Origin: Gammaproteobacteria bacterium
GTDB lineage: Bacteria > Pseudomonadota > Gammaproteobacteria > Pseudomonadales > Pseudohongiellaceae
Assembly (NCBI GenBank): GCA_947457195.1
Contig: CANGUU010000008.1
Location: forward strand, 1-64,000
Direction of reading: 5' to 3'
DNA length: 64,000 nt
Below, piece by piece: positions 27,273 to 34,468 of the stretch. A program made the translations under genes and the position numbers. Each line of letters begins with the position of its first letter. Positions within the stretch are counted from its first letter, which is position 1. A model generated the notes under the pieces. That model ran no database searches, was not told where the DNA came from, and saw only the letters and a list, made by a program, of their open reading frames with translations.

Positions 27273-28682
27273 ATGCAGTTGCCAGTATCCGGGTGGCAAA
27301 AATTCCTGCAATTTTGTTGTGGTATGACGGTCATACTGGCTGCTTGCCCTGTGGCTGCCGGCGGTTCCGTGGATCTGCGCCAACTCGCCTTCTATCCCGC
27401 ACCGCTGGAGGCGACGGGTCAGCAGCCCTTCGGCCCGGCGCCCGCACCCCCGGGGTGGCGGCAGGCAGACACCGTTGATATGCACAATGATGGTGCGTTG
27501 CTGCTGGAGCGCCACCAGCGTGAAATCGCCGCCCTCCGCGACGCCTCAGGCGTCTTTGCTGCGGGTCTCATCGAACCGCTCGCCGCGCTGGCCCGCCAGC
27601 ATCAGGCGCGCGGGGAACATGAGGCCGCGCTGGCGGCGCTGAGCGAGGCCGTCCAGATCAGCCGGCGCTACGACGGCCTGCGGAGTGACGAGCAGCAGAT
27701 GCTGAACGAGCAGATGATCGTCAGCCTGCGCGCATTGCGTCGGTATGCCGAGGTCGACGAAAAGTATCGCTTCCTGGTGGAACTCAGCCGCCGCCGCAGC
27801 GATGCCACCGCCGCCGGCCGCGCCGAGGCGCTGGCCCGCCTCGGCGAATGGAAGCTCGAGTCCTTCCACCGCAACCTCGCCCTGCCCGACCAGGGGCAGA
27901 TGCAGGCGGCTTCGCTCAGCCTGGGTCGCCTCGGCACCCAGGCCGTGCGCAACACGCATTTTGACGCCCTCGCCGAGGCGCAGCACTGCTTCGTCGAAGC
28001 GGCACGCCTGCTCATCGAGAGCGAGGCCTGGACCAACCCCACACTGTTCGCTGCTGAGCGCAATCTGGTGCGCACCTTCTATGCCGACGCCCACCGCGAG
28101 CGCGTCATCGCTGACCCGTTGTCCTACGCCGGGCGGGTGGAGTCGAGCCGTGACCGCATGCGGCGCCAGGCCGCTGCGCTGGATCTTGCCAAGCCGTATC
28201 AGCAGGGTGAAGCCGCCTACCGTCGAATGATCGGCTACCTGAAGAAGGATCCAGCGGCCACCATCGGTGCGATCGCCGAGGTGCTGCAGGGTCTGGCCGA
28301 CTGGCACCTGCTGTTCGGCAAACAGGTCGAGGCCGAGGCGCAATACCGGCAATTACAGAAATTTCTCGCACTCGCCGAGGCACCCCCCGAGCAGGCGGCC
28401 GCTATCCTGACGCCGGCGCTGCCCGCCACCTTGCCAAGCTTCCTCGCCTCGCCGCTGGCCGGGGGCACGCGGCCGGACGACGGGCAGATGCACGGCTATG
28501 TCGACTTCGCCTTCGAGGTGCAGCGCCACGGCCATGCGGCTAACCTCGAAGTGCTCGGCAGTTCGGCGGGTACGGATGCGGCGATCACCGACCGTTTGGT
28601 GAGCCTGGTGCAGCATGCCCGCTTTCGCCCCGCGCCAAACGGTGACGCTGCCGTCGCCATACGCTACTACTACCAGTACTGA
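27273..28682 (+). CDS. Exported helical-repeat protein with TonB-like C-terminal domain
   Basis: 469 residues from the ATG at 27273 (AGGGGA about seven bases upstream; the frame is open from 27228). N-terminal signal peptide (FLQFCCGMTVILAACPVAAG). Residues about 70-370 are helical and TPR-like (EPLAALARQHQARGEHEAALAALSEAVQISR matches a TPR pattern in pieces). The last 75 residues (GYVDFAFEVQRHGHAANLEVLG then LVQHARFRPAP and AIRYYYQY) resemble the C-terminal domain of TonB: a V-x-F-x-V strand, G-x-x-x-x-x-x-V and a final strand. There is no proline-rich linker and only a signal peptide as N-terminal helix. The name is by resemblance. It sits upstream of a TonB receptor, which may be meaningful. 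Confidence 0.6.
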   Translation: MQLPVSGWQKFLQFCCGMTVILAACPVAAGGSVDLRQLAFYPAPLEATGQQPFGPAPAPPGWRQADTVDMHNDGALLLERHQREIAALRDASGVFAAGLIEPLAALARQHQARGEHEAALAALSEAVQISRRYDGLRSDEQQMLNEQMIVSLRALRRYAEVDEKYRFLVELSRRRSDATAAGRAEALARLGEWKLESFHRNLALPDQGQMQAASLSLGRLGTQAVRNTHFDALAEAQHCFVEAARLLIESEAWTNPTLFAAERNLVRTFYADAHRERVIADPLSYAGRVESSRDRMRRQAAALDLAKPYQQGEAAYRRMIGYLKKDPAATIGAIAEVLQGLADWHLLFGKQVEAEAQYRQLQKFLALAEAPPEQAAAILTPALPATLPSFLASPLAGGTRPDDGQMHGYVDFAFEVQRHGHAANLEVLGSSAGTDAAITDRLVSLVQHARFRPAPNGDAAVAIRYYYQY

Positions 28683-29054
28683 CAGCACTGGCCCGCCGGC
28701 CTCGCATCGCACTGCCGCAGCGCCAACTCCTCACGGCCTCTCCCCGCGCTGACCTGATCTGCCGCCTTCGCCACAAAAGTGCGTGATTTTGGCCCGCAGC
28801 TGCCTCCGCATGGTGCGTCGCCGCACGCTGCGCCACGGCGAGGCTGAGAAAAGTCGCGTTAATTTACTGATTATTTTGAACAAAAAAGCAGCCCGTAGTG
28901 GCTGGCACGCCTATTGCAGAATCGGAGTGAAGCAAGCGTACGCGTGGTCTGGCCACGGCGGCGTCGTGAGCGGCGGCGACAAAAGCGCAGCCGATCGCAG
29001 GCAAAGCCAGAACAGATTCGATTGCCGATCTCATCACTCCATAAGAGGTGCATT
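28683..29054 (+). promoter_or_regulatory. Leader region of the large TonB-dependent receptor
   Basis: 372 bases without a supported gene. It has an AT-rich patch at 28860-28890 followed by an exact -24/-12 element at 28903-28918. The next 136 bases form a long untranslated leader before AAGAGGTG and the ATG at 29055. An upstream enhancer for a sigma-54 activator would be expected in 28700-28880, but I could not identify a repeated operator there. Confidence 0.5.
28903..28918 (+). promoter_or_regulatory. Sigma-54 (-24/-12) promoter, exact consensus
   Basis: Reads TGGCACGCCTATTGCA, matching TGGCAC-R-N4-TTGCW at every defined position. It lies about 137 bases upstream of the receptor start at 29055. 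This is the best single promoter motif in the window. Confidence 0.75.
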
Positions 29055-31916
29055 ATGCAAAAGTCGCAGACAGCCAAGGCGAAACTCCCGTCAGAACGGG
29101 TGCTCGCACGCTCCATCCGCAACGGCCAGGCCCTGCTGGTCGCGTCTCTGGTCACCGCATCGTCCTCGTTGCTCGCGCCGCAGTCCGCGTTCGCGCAGTC
29201 ACAGGCCATCGAGGAGATCGCCATCACCGGTAGCCGCATTCAGCGGGACGGTTATTCGGCACCGACGCCGGTGAGCGTGCTCAACACCGACGAGATCAAC
29301 GCCGTCGCGCCAGCCAACATCACTGACTTCGTGCGAACGCTGCCCTCGATCCAGGGCACCGCCACCGCCTCCAGTAACTCGGGTTCGCTCAGCAACGGCC
29401 AGGCCGGTATCGCGTCTCTTAACCTGCGTACGCTCGGCGCGAACCGCACGCTGGTGCTGCTCGATGGCCAGCGCTCGGTGACGTCGGCTGCAACGGGTCT
29501 CATCGACATCAATACCTTCCCGCAGGCTCTGGTGAGTCGTGTGGAAGTCGTAACCGGCGGCGCCTCCGCCGCCTACGGCTCGGACGCTGTTGGCGGCGTG
29601 GTCAACTTCGTGCTCGACCGCGATTATGAAGGCATCAAGACTGACTACCAGTACGGTGAGACCACCTACGGTGACATCCCTAATCAGAAATTCAGTTTCA
29701 CGGCCGGTACCGGCTTCGCCGAGGGTCAGGGCCATGCGCTGTTCAACATGGAAGTGTTCGACCAGAAGGGTGAGCACACCATCAGCCGTGACTGGAACAA
29801 CATCGGTTTCTTCCAGATGCAGAATCCGGCGTGGACCGCCACCAGTCGCGTACCCGAGCGCATCGTCGGCCCTGGCATCGGACCGAGCCTGCACACGCCG
29901 GGCGGCCTGATCACGGCCGGTCCGCTGCGCGGCACCTACTTTGGCACCATCGACCCTGCCACCGGCACCGCTTCCACCGGCCAACTGGTGTTCGGACAGG
30001 TCAGCGGTCCCTGGATGATCGGCGGTGACTACGAAATGACCCGTGCCGGCCACCTGGGGTCGAACTCGCTGGCCTCGGACGAAAGCCGCCAGACCTACTT
30101 TGGCCGCGTGAGCTGGAACCTCACGCCCAACACCGAGATCTACTCGCAGTTCTCCATGAGTGAATTCGAGGGGCTGAGCTACTACCAGCAGACCCCGAAC
30201 ACCGGCAACGTCACCATCCGTGCCGACAATGCCTACCTGCCCGCCAGCATCCGCAGCCAGATGACGACGCTGCGGCTCACCAGCTTCGCCATGGGCACCA
30301 CCAACAATGGCATTCCGCCCGCGGGCAGCAACAATACCCGCCAGGTATCGCGCGCCGTGGTCGGCGCCAACGGAACAGTGCCCCTGTTTGGCCGCACCTG
30401 GGACTGGGATGGCTACTACCAGCGCGGCAAGGCCGAAACCGACGAGTTGCTGGTGAACACCTGGAACAACTCGCGCATGGCGCTGGCGCAGGATGCCGTC
30501 GTCAACCCTGCCACCGGTGGCATCGTCTGTCGCTCCACGCTCACGGCCCCCACCAACGGCTGCGTGCCACTCAACCGCATCGGTATCGGTGGCGTCACAC
30601 AGGCCGCCATCGACTACATCATGGGTCCCTCACAACCCTACCGTTCGCAGGAACTCATCCAGGATGTCGCCGCCTTCAACATCTCCAATGGGGAGTTGTT
30701 CAACACCTGGGCGGGCCCCGTGTCTTTCGCCACCGGTCTGGAGTGGCGCAAGGAGCAGATCGGCGGTTTCGTCGACCCAATCCACAATACCGGTTGGCTG
30801 TATGGCAACTACGTGGTGACCGAAGGCCAGTACGACGTGATCGAAGGCTACGTGGAAACCATTGCGCCCCTGCATGAAACCCTCGAGTTCAACGGTGCCA
30901 TCCGCTGGACCGACTACGAGATCTCCGGCCAGGTGGAAACCTGGAAGCTGGGCTTCACCTGGCAGCCGATCGACGATGTGCGCATGCGCGTAACGCAGTC
31001 ACGTGACATCCGTGCCCCCAACCTGTCGGAGCTGTTCGCGGCCGGCACGGCACGTACCAATACAGTCAACCTCTTCCCCAGCAACCAGGCCGCCCAGTTC
31101 GTGGAGAACACCTCCGGCAACCTGGAACTCTCGCCGGAAAAGGCCGACAGCTTCGGCGTTGGTTTCGTGTTCAGTCCGCGCTTCCTGCCGGACGTGACTT
31201 TCTCGGTGGACTACTACGAGATCGAGATGACCAACAACATTGCAGTCATCAACGCCCAGAACACGGCCAACCTCTGTCTGGAGAACAAACTGCAGGAATT
31301 CTGCAGCAACCTGATCTACGACAGCGCCGGCGTACTGCAGCGCATCAACCTCAAGCCGGTGAACTTCGCCAGCCTGGATGCCAAGGGAGTGGACATGGAG
31401 GCGACCTACAACCTCACTGTCGGTCCGGGTGACCTCACGATCCGTGGCATGCTCACCAACTACATCGACAGTCTCGTCGACAACGGCATCAACCTGCCGA
31501 GCGACGACGCGGGTACCTCGTCATTGCCGTCCTGGACCTACCGCGTGGCGGCAGCCTACGACGTCGGCCCGGCCACGGTGAACCTGATCGCCCGCGGTTT
31601 CTCCGACACGGTCTACAATGCGATCTGGATCGAGTGCACCACCAACTGCCCTATCTCCGGACCGGACATCAAGACCATCAACGACAACGACGTGCCGGGC
31701 GCCTACTACCTGGACGCATCGTTCTCGTATGACCTGCCGGTGACCAATGGGGAGGCAGAGGCGTTCTTCTACGTCAACAACCTGCTGAACACCGATCCCG
31801 AGCCGTACGCCAACGGACCGACCGGCAACAACACGCCCGCCTACCCGCAAACCAACCGCAACCAGTTCGACACCTTCGGCCGCGCCTTCCGTTTCGGGCT
31901 GCGCGCCAACTTCTGA
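29055..31916 (+). CDS. TonB-dependent receptor, GSRI-type
   Basis: 953 residues from the ATG at 29055 with AAGAGGTG seven bases upstream; the frame is open from 28914. Long signal peptide to about residue 48 (APQSAFAQ). TonB box candidate EEIAITG at 53-59, followed by GSRIQRDGYSAPTPVSVL, the start of the plug in a receptor class with many members in Xanthomonas- and Alteromonas-like bacteria. The plug has LRTLGANRTLVLLDGQR and EVVTGGASAAYGSDAVGGVVNF. The barrel ends FRFGLRANF. Such receptors often import peptides or glycans rather than iron. The neighbouring peptidases and sigma-54 promoter favour peptide or other nitrogen-source uptake; ligand unproven. Confidence 0.92.
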   Translation: MQKSQTAKAKLPSERVLARSIRNGQALLVASLVTASSSLLAPQSAFAQSQAIEEIAITGSRIQRDGYSAPTPVSVLNTDEINAVAPANITDFVRTLPSIQGTATASSNSGSLSNGQAGIASLNLRTLGANRTLVLLDGQRSVTSAATGLIDINTFPQALVSRVEVVTGGASAAYGSDAVGGVVNFVLDRDYEGIKTDYQYGETTYGDIPNQKFSFTAGTGFAEGQGHALFNMEVFDQKGEHTISRDWNNIGFFQMQNPAWTATSRVPERIVGPGIGPSLHTPGGLITAGPLRGTYFGTIDPATGTASTGQLVFGQVSGPWMIGGDYEMTRAGHLGSNSLASDESRQTYFGRVSWNLTPNTEIYSQFSMSEFEGLSYYQQTPNTGNVTIRADNAYLPASIRSQMTTLRLTSFAMGTTNNGIPPAGSNNTRQVSRAVVGANGTVPLFGRTWDWDGYYQRGKAETDELLVNTWNNSRMALAQDAVVNPATGGIVCRSTLTAPTNGCVPLNRIGIGGVTQAAIDYIMGPSQPYRSQELIQDVAAFNISNGELFNTWAGPVSFATGLEWRKEQIGGFVDPIHNTGWLYGNYVVTEGQYDVIEGYVETIAPLHETLEFNGAIRWTDYEISGQVETWKLGFTWQPIDDVRMRVTQSRDIRAPNLSELFAAGTARTNTVNLFPSNQAAQFVENTSGNLELSPEKADSFGVGFVFSPRFLPDVTFSVDYYEIEMTNNIAVINAQNTANLCLENKLQEFCSNLIYDSAGVLQRINLKPVNFASLDAKGVDMEATYNLTVGPGDLTIRGMLTNYIDSLVDNGINLPSDDAGTSSLPSWTYRVAAAYDVGPATVNLIARGFSDTVYNAIWIECTTNCPISGPDIKTINDNDVPGAYYLDASFSYDLPVTNGEAEAFFYVNNLLNTDPEPYANGPTGNNTPAYPQTNRNQFDTFGRAFRFGLRANF

Positions 31917-31922
31917 GCCAGT

Positions 31923-31949
31923 GCCGGGCAGCCGTCAAGGCTGCCCGGC
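31923..31949. terminator. GC-rich hairpin between convergent genes
   Basis: Perfect 11-base stem (GCCGGGCAGCC at 31923-31933, complement at 31939-31949) with a 5-base loop, seven bases after the receptor stop and 28 before the convergent DUF3299 stop. There is only a weak T-run (CCTTGCCT) on the plus side. It could end transcription in both directions. Confidence 0.6.
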
Positions 31950-31976
31950 CTTGCCTCTACCCGCCGTCACGCGTCT

Positions 31977-32522
31977 TCATTCCTCGTACAAACGCACCCC
32001 CGCCGCCTCGATGCGGTACGCGGCCAGCGCCACATCGTTGCTGGTGATGCCGGTACTCAAACGACCCTCCACCACGAATGGCTCCTGAATGGAGGCCACG
32101 GCAATGCCTTGAGCGTAGCGCACGTAGACGATCTGGTTGGGCGGCGGAGGGGGTACATGGATGCAGGCGCCGAAGTAGGGCACAAGGAAAAATTCGGTGA
32201 CCTTCTGCTCCTCGTCGTATTCCAGCGGCACGATGAACCCGGGCAGGCTCACGTCTTGCCCGTCGTACTCGCTGCGCACCTTGGTGGAGTAGAGCGCCTC
32301 GTCGAAGCCGAAGGCGGCACTGGCGCTCTGCAGCGGGATAGGTGCCCCGCCGGCATCACCACCCGTGTGCTGGATCGGCGGGGCTGACAGCAGCGCCTGA
32401 TAGTCTTCCTCGGGCAGCAGGGCCACCCAGTCCAGGCTCGTGAAGACAGGGCTGGCGGCAGAGGCCAACAGGGCGAGACTCAGGGTGGGGGCGCTGAGCA
32501 GCGCAGGAACAAGGCGTTTCAT
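31977..32522 (-). CDS. DUF3299 exported protein
   Basis: 181 residues from the ATG at 32522. Signal peptide about 1-23 (LSLALLASAASPVF). The DUF3299 core is clear: DGQDVSLPGFIVPLEYDEEQ, TEFFLVPYFGACIHVPPPPPNQ and then VYVRYAQGI. These small periplasmic proteins have no established function; the Cys-His-Pro-rich CIHVPPPPPNQ loop is their hallmark and could bind metal or heme. It converges on the receptor gene and is divergent from the M20D gene. A near-consensus -24/-12 element lies about 90 bases upstream. Confidence 0.85.
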   Translation of the reverse strand: MKRLVPALLSAPTLSLALLASAASPVFTSLDWVALLPEEDYQALLSAPPIQHTGGDAGGAPIPLQSASAAFGFDEALYSTKVRSEYDGQDVSLPGFIVPLEYDEEQKVTEFFLVPYFGACIHVPPPPPNQIVYVRYAQGIAVASIQEPFVVEGRLSTGITSNDVALAAYRIEAAGVRLYEE

Positions 32523-32611
32523 GGTGTGATCTCCCGATGGACGGCTGGGCAAGCGCGGCGCCGGCCCATGCTACGCGCTCTGCCCGCTGGAGGGCATGGC
32601 ACGCTGACGCA

Positions 32612-32627
32612 TGCAAACGCTGCGCCA
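32612..32627 (-). promoter_or_regulatory. Candidate sigma-54 promoter of the DUF3299 gene
   Basis: The minus strand reads TGGCGCAGCGTTTGCA. The -12 part is exact (TTGCA) and the -24 part has one change (TGGCGC for TGGCAC). It lies about 90 bases from the start at 32522. Confidence 0.45.
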
Positions 32628-32758
32628 GTTGACTGGCCCTGGTCATTAACGGCCGCCAGGCCTCGAAACGGTGCCGGTGGCGGCGGTCGCGCACAGCGGT
32701 GGGGCATACAGCACGCGTGCAGGGGCCTGCTGCGTACAAACCGCCGGCCAACAGCGGC

Positions 32759-32774
32759 TGGCACGCAATATGCA
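32759..32774 (+). promoter_or_regulatory. Candidate sigma-54 promoter of the M20D-DUF5916 operon
   Basis: Reads TGGCACGCAATATGCA. The -24 part is exact; the -12 part has A for the first T, as at 19978. It ends 40 bases before the ATG at 32815. Confidence 0.5.
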
Positions 32775-32814
32775 GGTGCTTCCTTCGTCCCGTCCCCCCT
32801 ACAAGGAGAACTCG

Positions 32815-34452
32815 ATGCGCAACTCCGCACCCGCCACTCGTCGGCACAAAACCCGGCTGCTCAGCAGCCTCATCGTCTTGGCACTGGGCTCGCTGACAGC
32901 GGCCACCGTGCAGGCCCAGGCCAGCCTGGAGCTCAAGCAGGTGGTGGCGATCGGGGTCGACCAGCGTACCAAGCTGGTCCAAGAGATGGTGGACTCCATC
33001 TTCAGTTTCGCCGAGCCCGGTTTCCAAGAGGTGGAAACCTCCAAGTACATCACCGGCATTCTCGAGGCCAACGGCTTCGTCATCGAGCGCGGGATCGCTG
33101 GAATTCCCACCGCGTGGACGGCCACCTGGGGCAGCGGGGGTCCGCTGATCGCACTCGGCAGCGACATCGACGGACTGCTTGGTCTGTCCCAGTTCCCGGG
33201 CACGGCCGACATCAAGCCGATGGTGCCCGGTGCTCCCGGCCACGGCGAAGGCCATAACTCCGGCATGCCGATGATGGTGGCTGCCGCGCTGGCCCTGAAG
33301 GAGGTCATGGAGCGCGACGGCATCGAGGGCAGGTTGATGCTGTGGCCCGGCGTGGCGGAAGAACTGCTGGCAACCAAGGCTTTCTATGTGCGCGACGGCG
33401 TGTTCGACGATGTCGACGCCACCATCTTCTCCCACGTCGGCCGCAACCTCGGTACCGGCTGGGGTGATTCCGGCAACAATGGCATGGTATCGGTCGAATA
33501 CACTTTCCGCGGCAAGACCTCGCACGCCGCCGGGGCGCCGTGGGCCGGGCGCAGCGCGCTCGATGCAGTGGAGGTGATGAACTACGCGTGGAACCTGCGC
33601 CGTGAGCACCTGCCGCTCACCCAGCGCTCCCACTACATCATCAGCAACGGCGGCGGGCAGCCCAACGTGGTGCCGGATGTTGCATCGGTCTGGTACTACT
33701 TCCGTGAGCAGGACTTCCAGTCGGTACGCAACCTGTTCGAGATCGGCAATACCATCTCTGAAGCGGCTGCTCAGGCCACCGAAACCACCGTGACGCGCCG
33801 GGTGCTCGGCTACGCCGCACCGAATCACGGCAACAGGCCGATGGCCGAGGCCGCCTACGAGAACATCAAACTCACCGGGCTGCCGGCCTGGAGTGACGCC
33901 GACCAGCAATTTGCTGCCATGGTGCAAAAGGGTAACCGTACGTCCTTCGTGCCCTACGCCGGCGGCGGTGATTTCGAGCCGCTGGCCACCGAGATTCCGC
34001 CGCTTTCAACGCCGGAAACCCGTGGTCCGTCGACTGGCGGCGGCTCCGACGACATCGGCGACATCATGTGGTCAGTGCCGACCATCACCATCCAGTATCC
34101 GTCCAACATCCCCAACACCACCGGCCACCACGTGACATCGGCGATGGCCATGGCCACGCCCATCGCACACAAGGGCGCTGTGGCCGGGGCCAAGGTAGTG
34201 GCGATGACCGTGCTGGATCTGCTGCTGTCGCCAACGCTGCTTACCGACGCCAAGGATTACTTCCAGAATGTGCAGCTGAAGGGCATGAGCTACGACCCCG
34301 TGCTCACCGCCGAGGACAAACCGGCGATCCACCTGAACAAGGAGCTCATGGACCAGATGCGGCCGCGCATGCGGGAGTTCTACTACGACCCGACCAAGTA
34401 CGGCAGCTATCTGGAGCAGCTCGGCATCACGTATCCGCCCGCGGCGCAGTAA
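32815..34452 (+). CDS. Exported M20D amidohydrolase, AbgB-like
   Basis: 545 residues from the ATG at 32815 (AAGGAG seven bases upstream). Signal peptide to about 37 (AATVQAQA). It resembles the AbgB subunit of p-aminobenzoyl-glutamate hydrolase and related M20D amidohydrolases: FAEPGFQEVETSKYI, ALGSDIDGL, GHGEGHNSGMPMM (metal-ligand region), PGVAEELLATK, the dimerisation lid GKTSHAAGAPWAGRSALDAVEVMN, and NTTGHHVTSAMAMATPIAHKG near the C-terminus. AbgB is cytoplasmic in E. coli; here a signal peptide puts the enzyme in the periplasm. It probably removes an acyl or aminoacyl group from a small amide or peptide. The DUF5916 gene follows after 16 bases. Confidence 0.85.
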   Translation: MRNSAPATRRHKTRLLSSLIVLALGSLTAATVQAQASLELKQVVAIGVDQRTKLVQEMVDSIFSFAEPGFQEVETSKYITGILEANGFVIERGIAGIPTAWTATWGSGGPLIALGSDIDGLLGLSQFPGTADIKPMVPGAPGHGEGHNSGMPMMVAAALALKEVMERDGIEGRLMLWPGVAEELLATKAFYVRDGVFDDVDATIFSHVGRNLGTGWGDSGNNGMVSVEYTFRGKTSHAAGAPWAGRSALDAVEVMNYAWNLRREHLPLTQRSHYIISNGGGQPNVVPDVASVWYYFREQDFQSVRNLFEIGNTISEAAAQATETTVTRRVLGYAAPNHGNRPMAEAAYENIKLTGLPAWSDADQQFAAMVQKGNRTSFVPYAGGGDFEPLATEIPPLSTPETRGPSTGGGSDDIGDIMWSVPTITIQYPSNIPNTTGHHVTSAMAMATPIAHKGAVAGAKVVAMTVLDLLLSPTLLTDAKDYFQNVQLKGMSYDPVLTAEDKPAIHLNKELMDQMRPRMREFYYDPTKYGSYLEQLGITYPPAAQ

Positions 34453-34468
34453 TCCGGAGCAATCATCC

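Larger units (their letters stand above)
32523..32814. other. Divergent promoter region between DUF3299 and M20D genes
   Basis: 292 bases without a supported gene. It contains two outward-facing -24/-12-like elements, at 32612-32627 (minus) and 32759-32774 (plus), the same arrangement as in 19414-20034. Confidence 0.5.
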
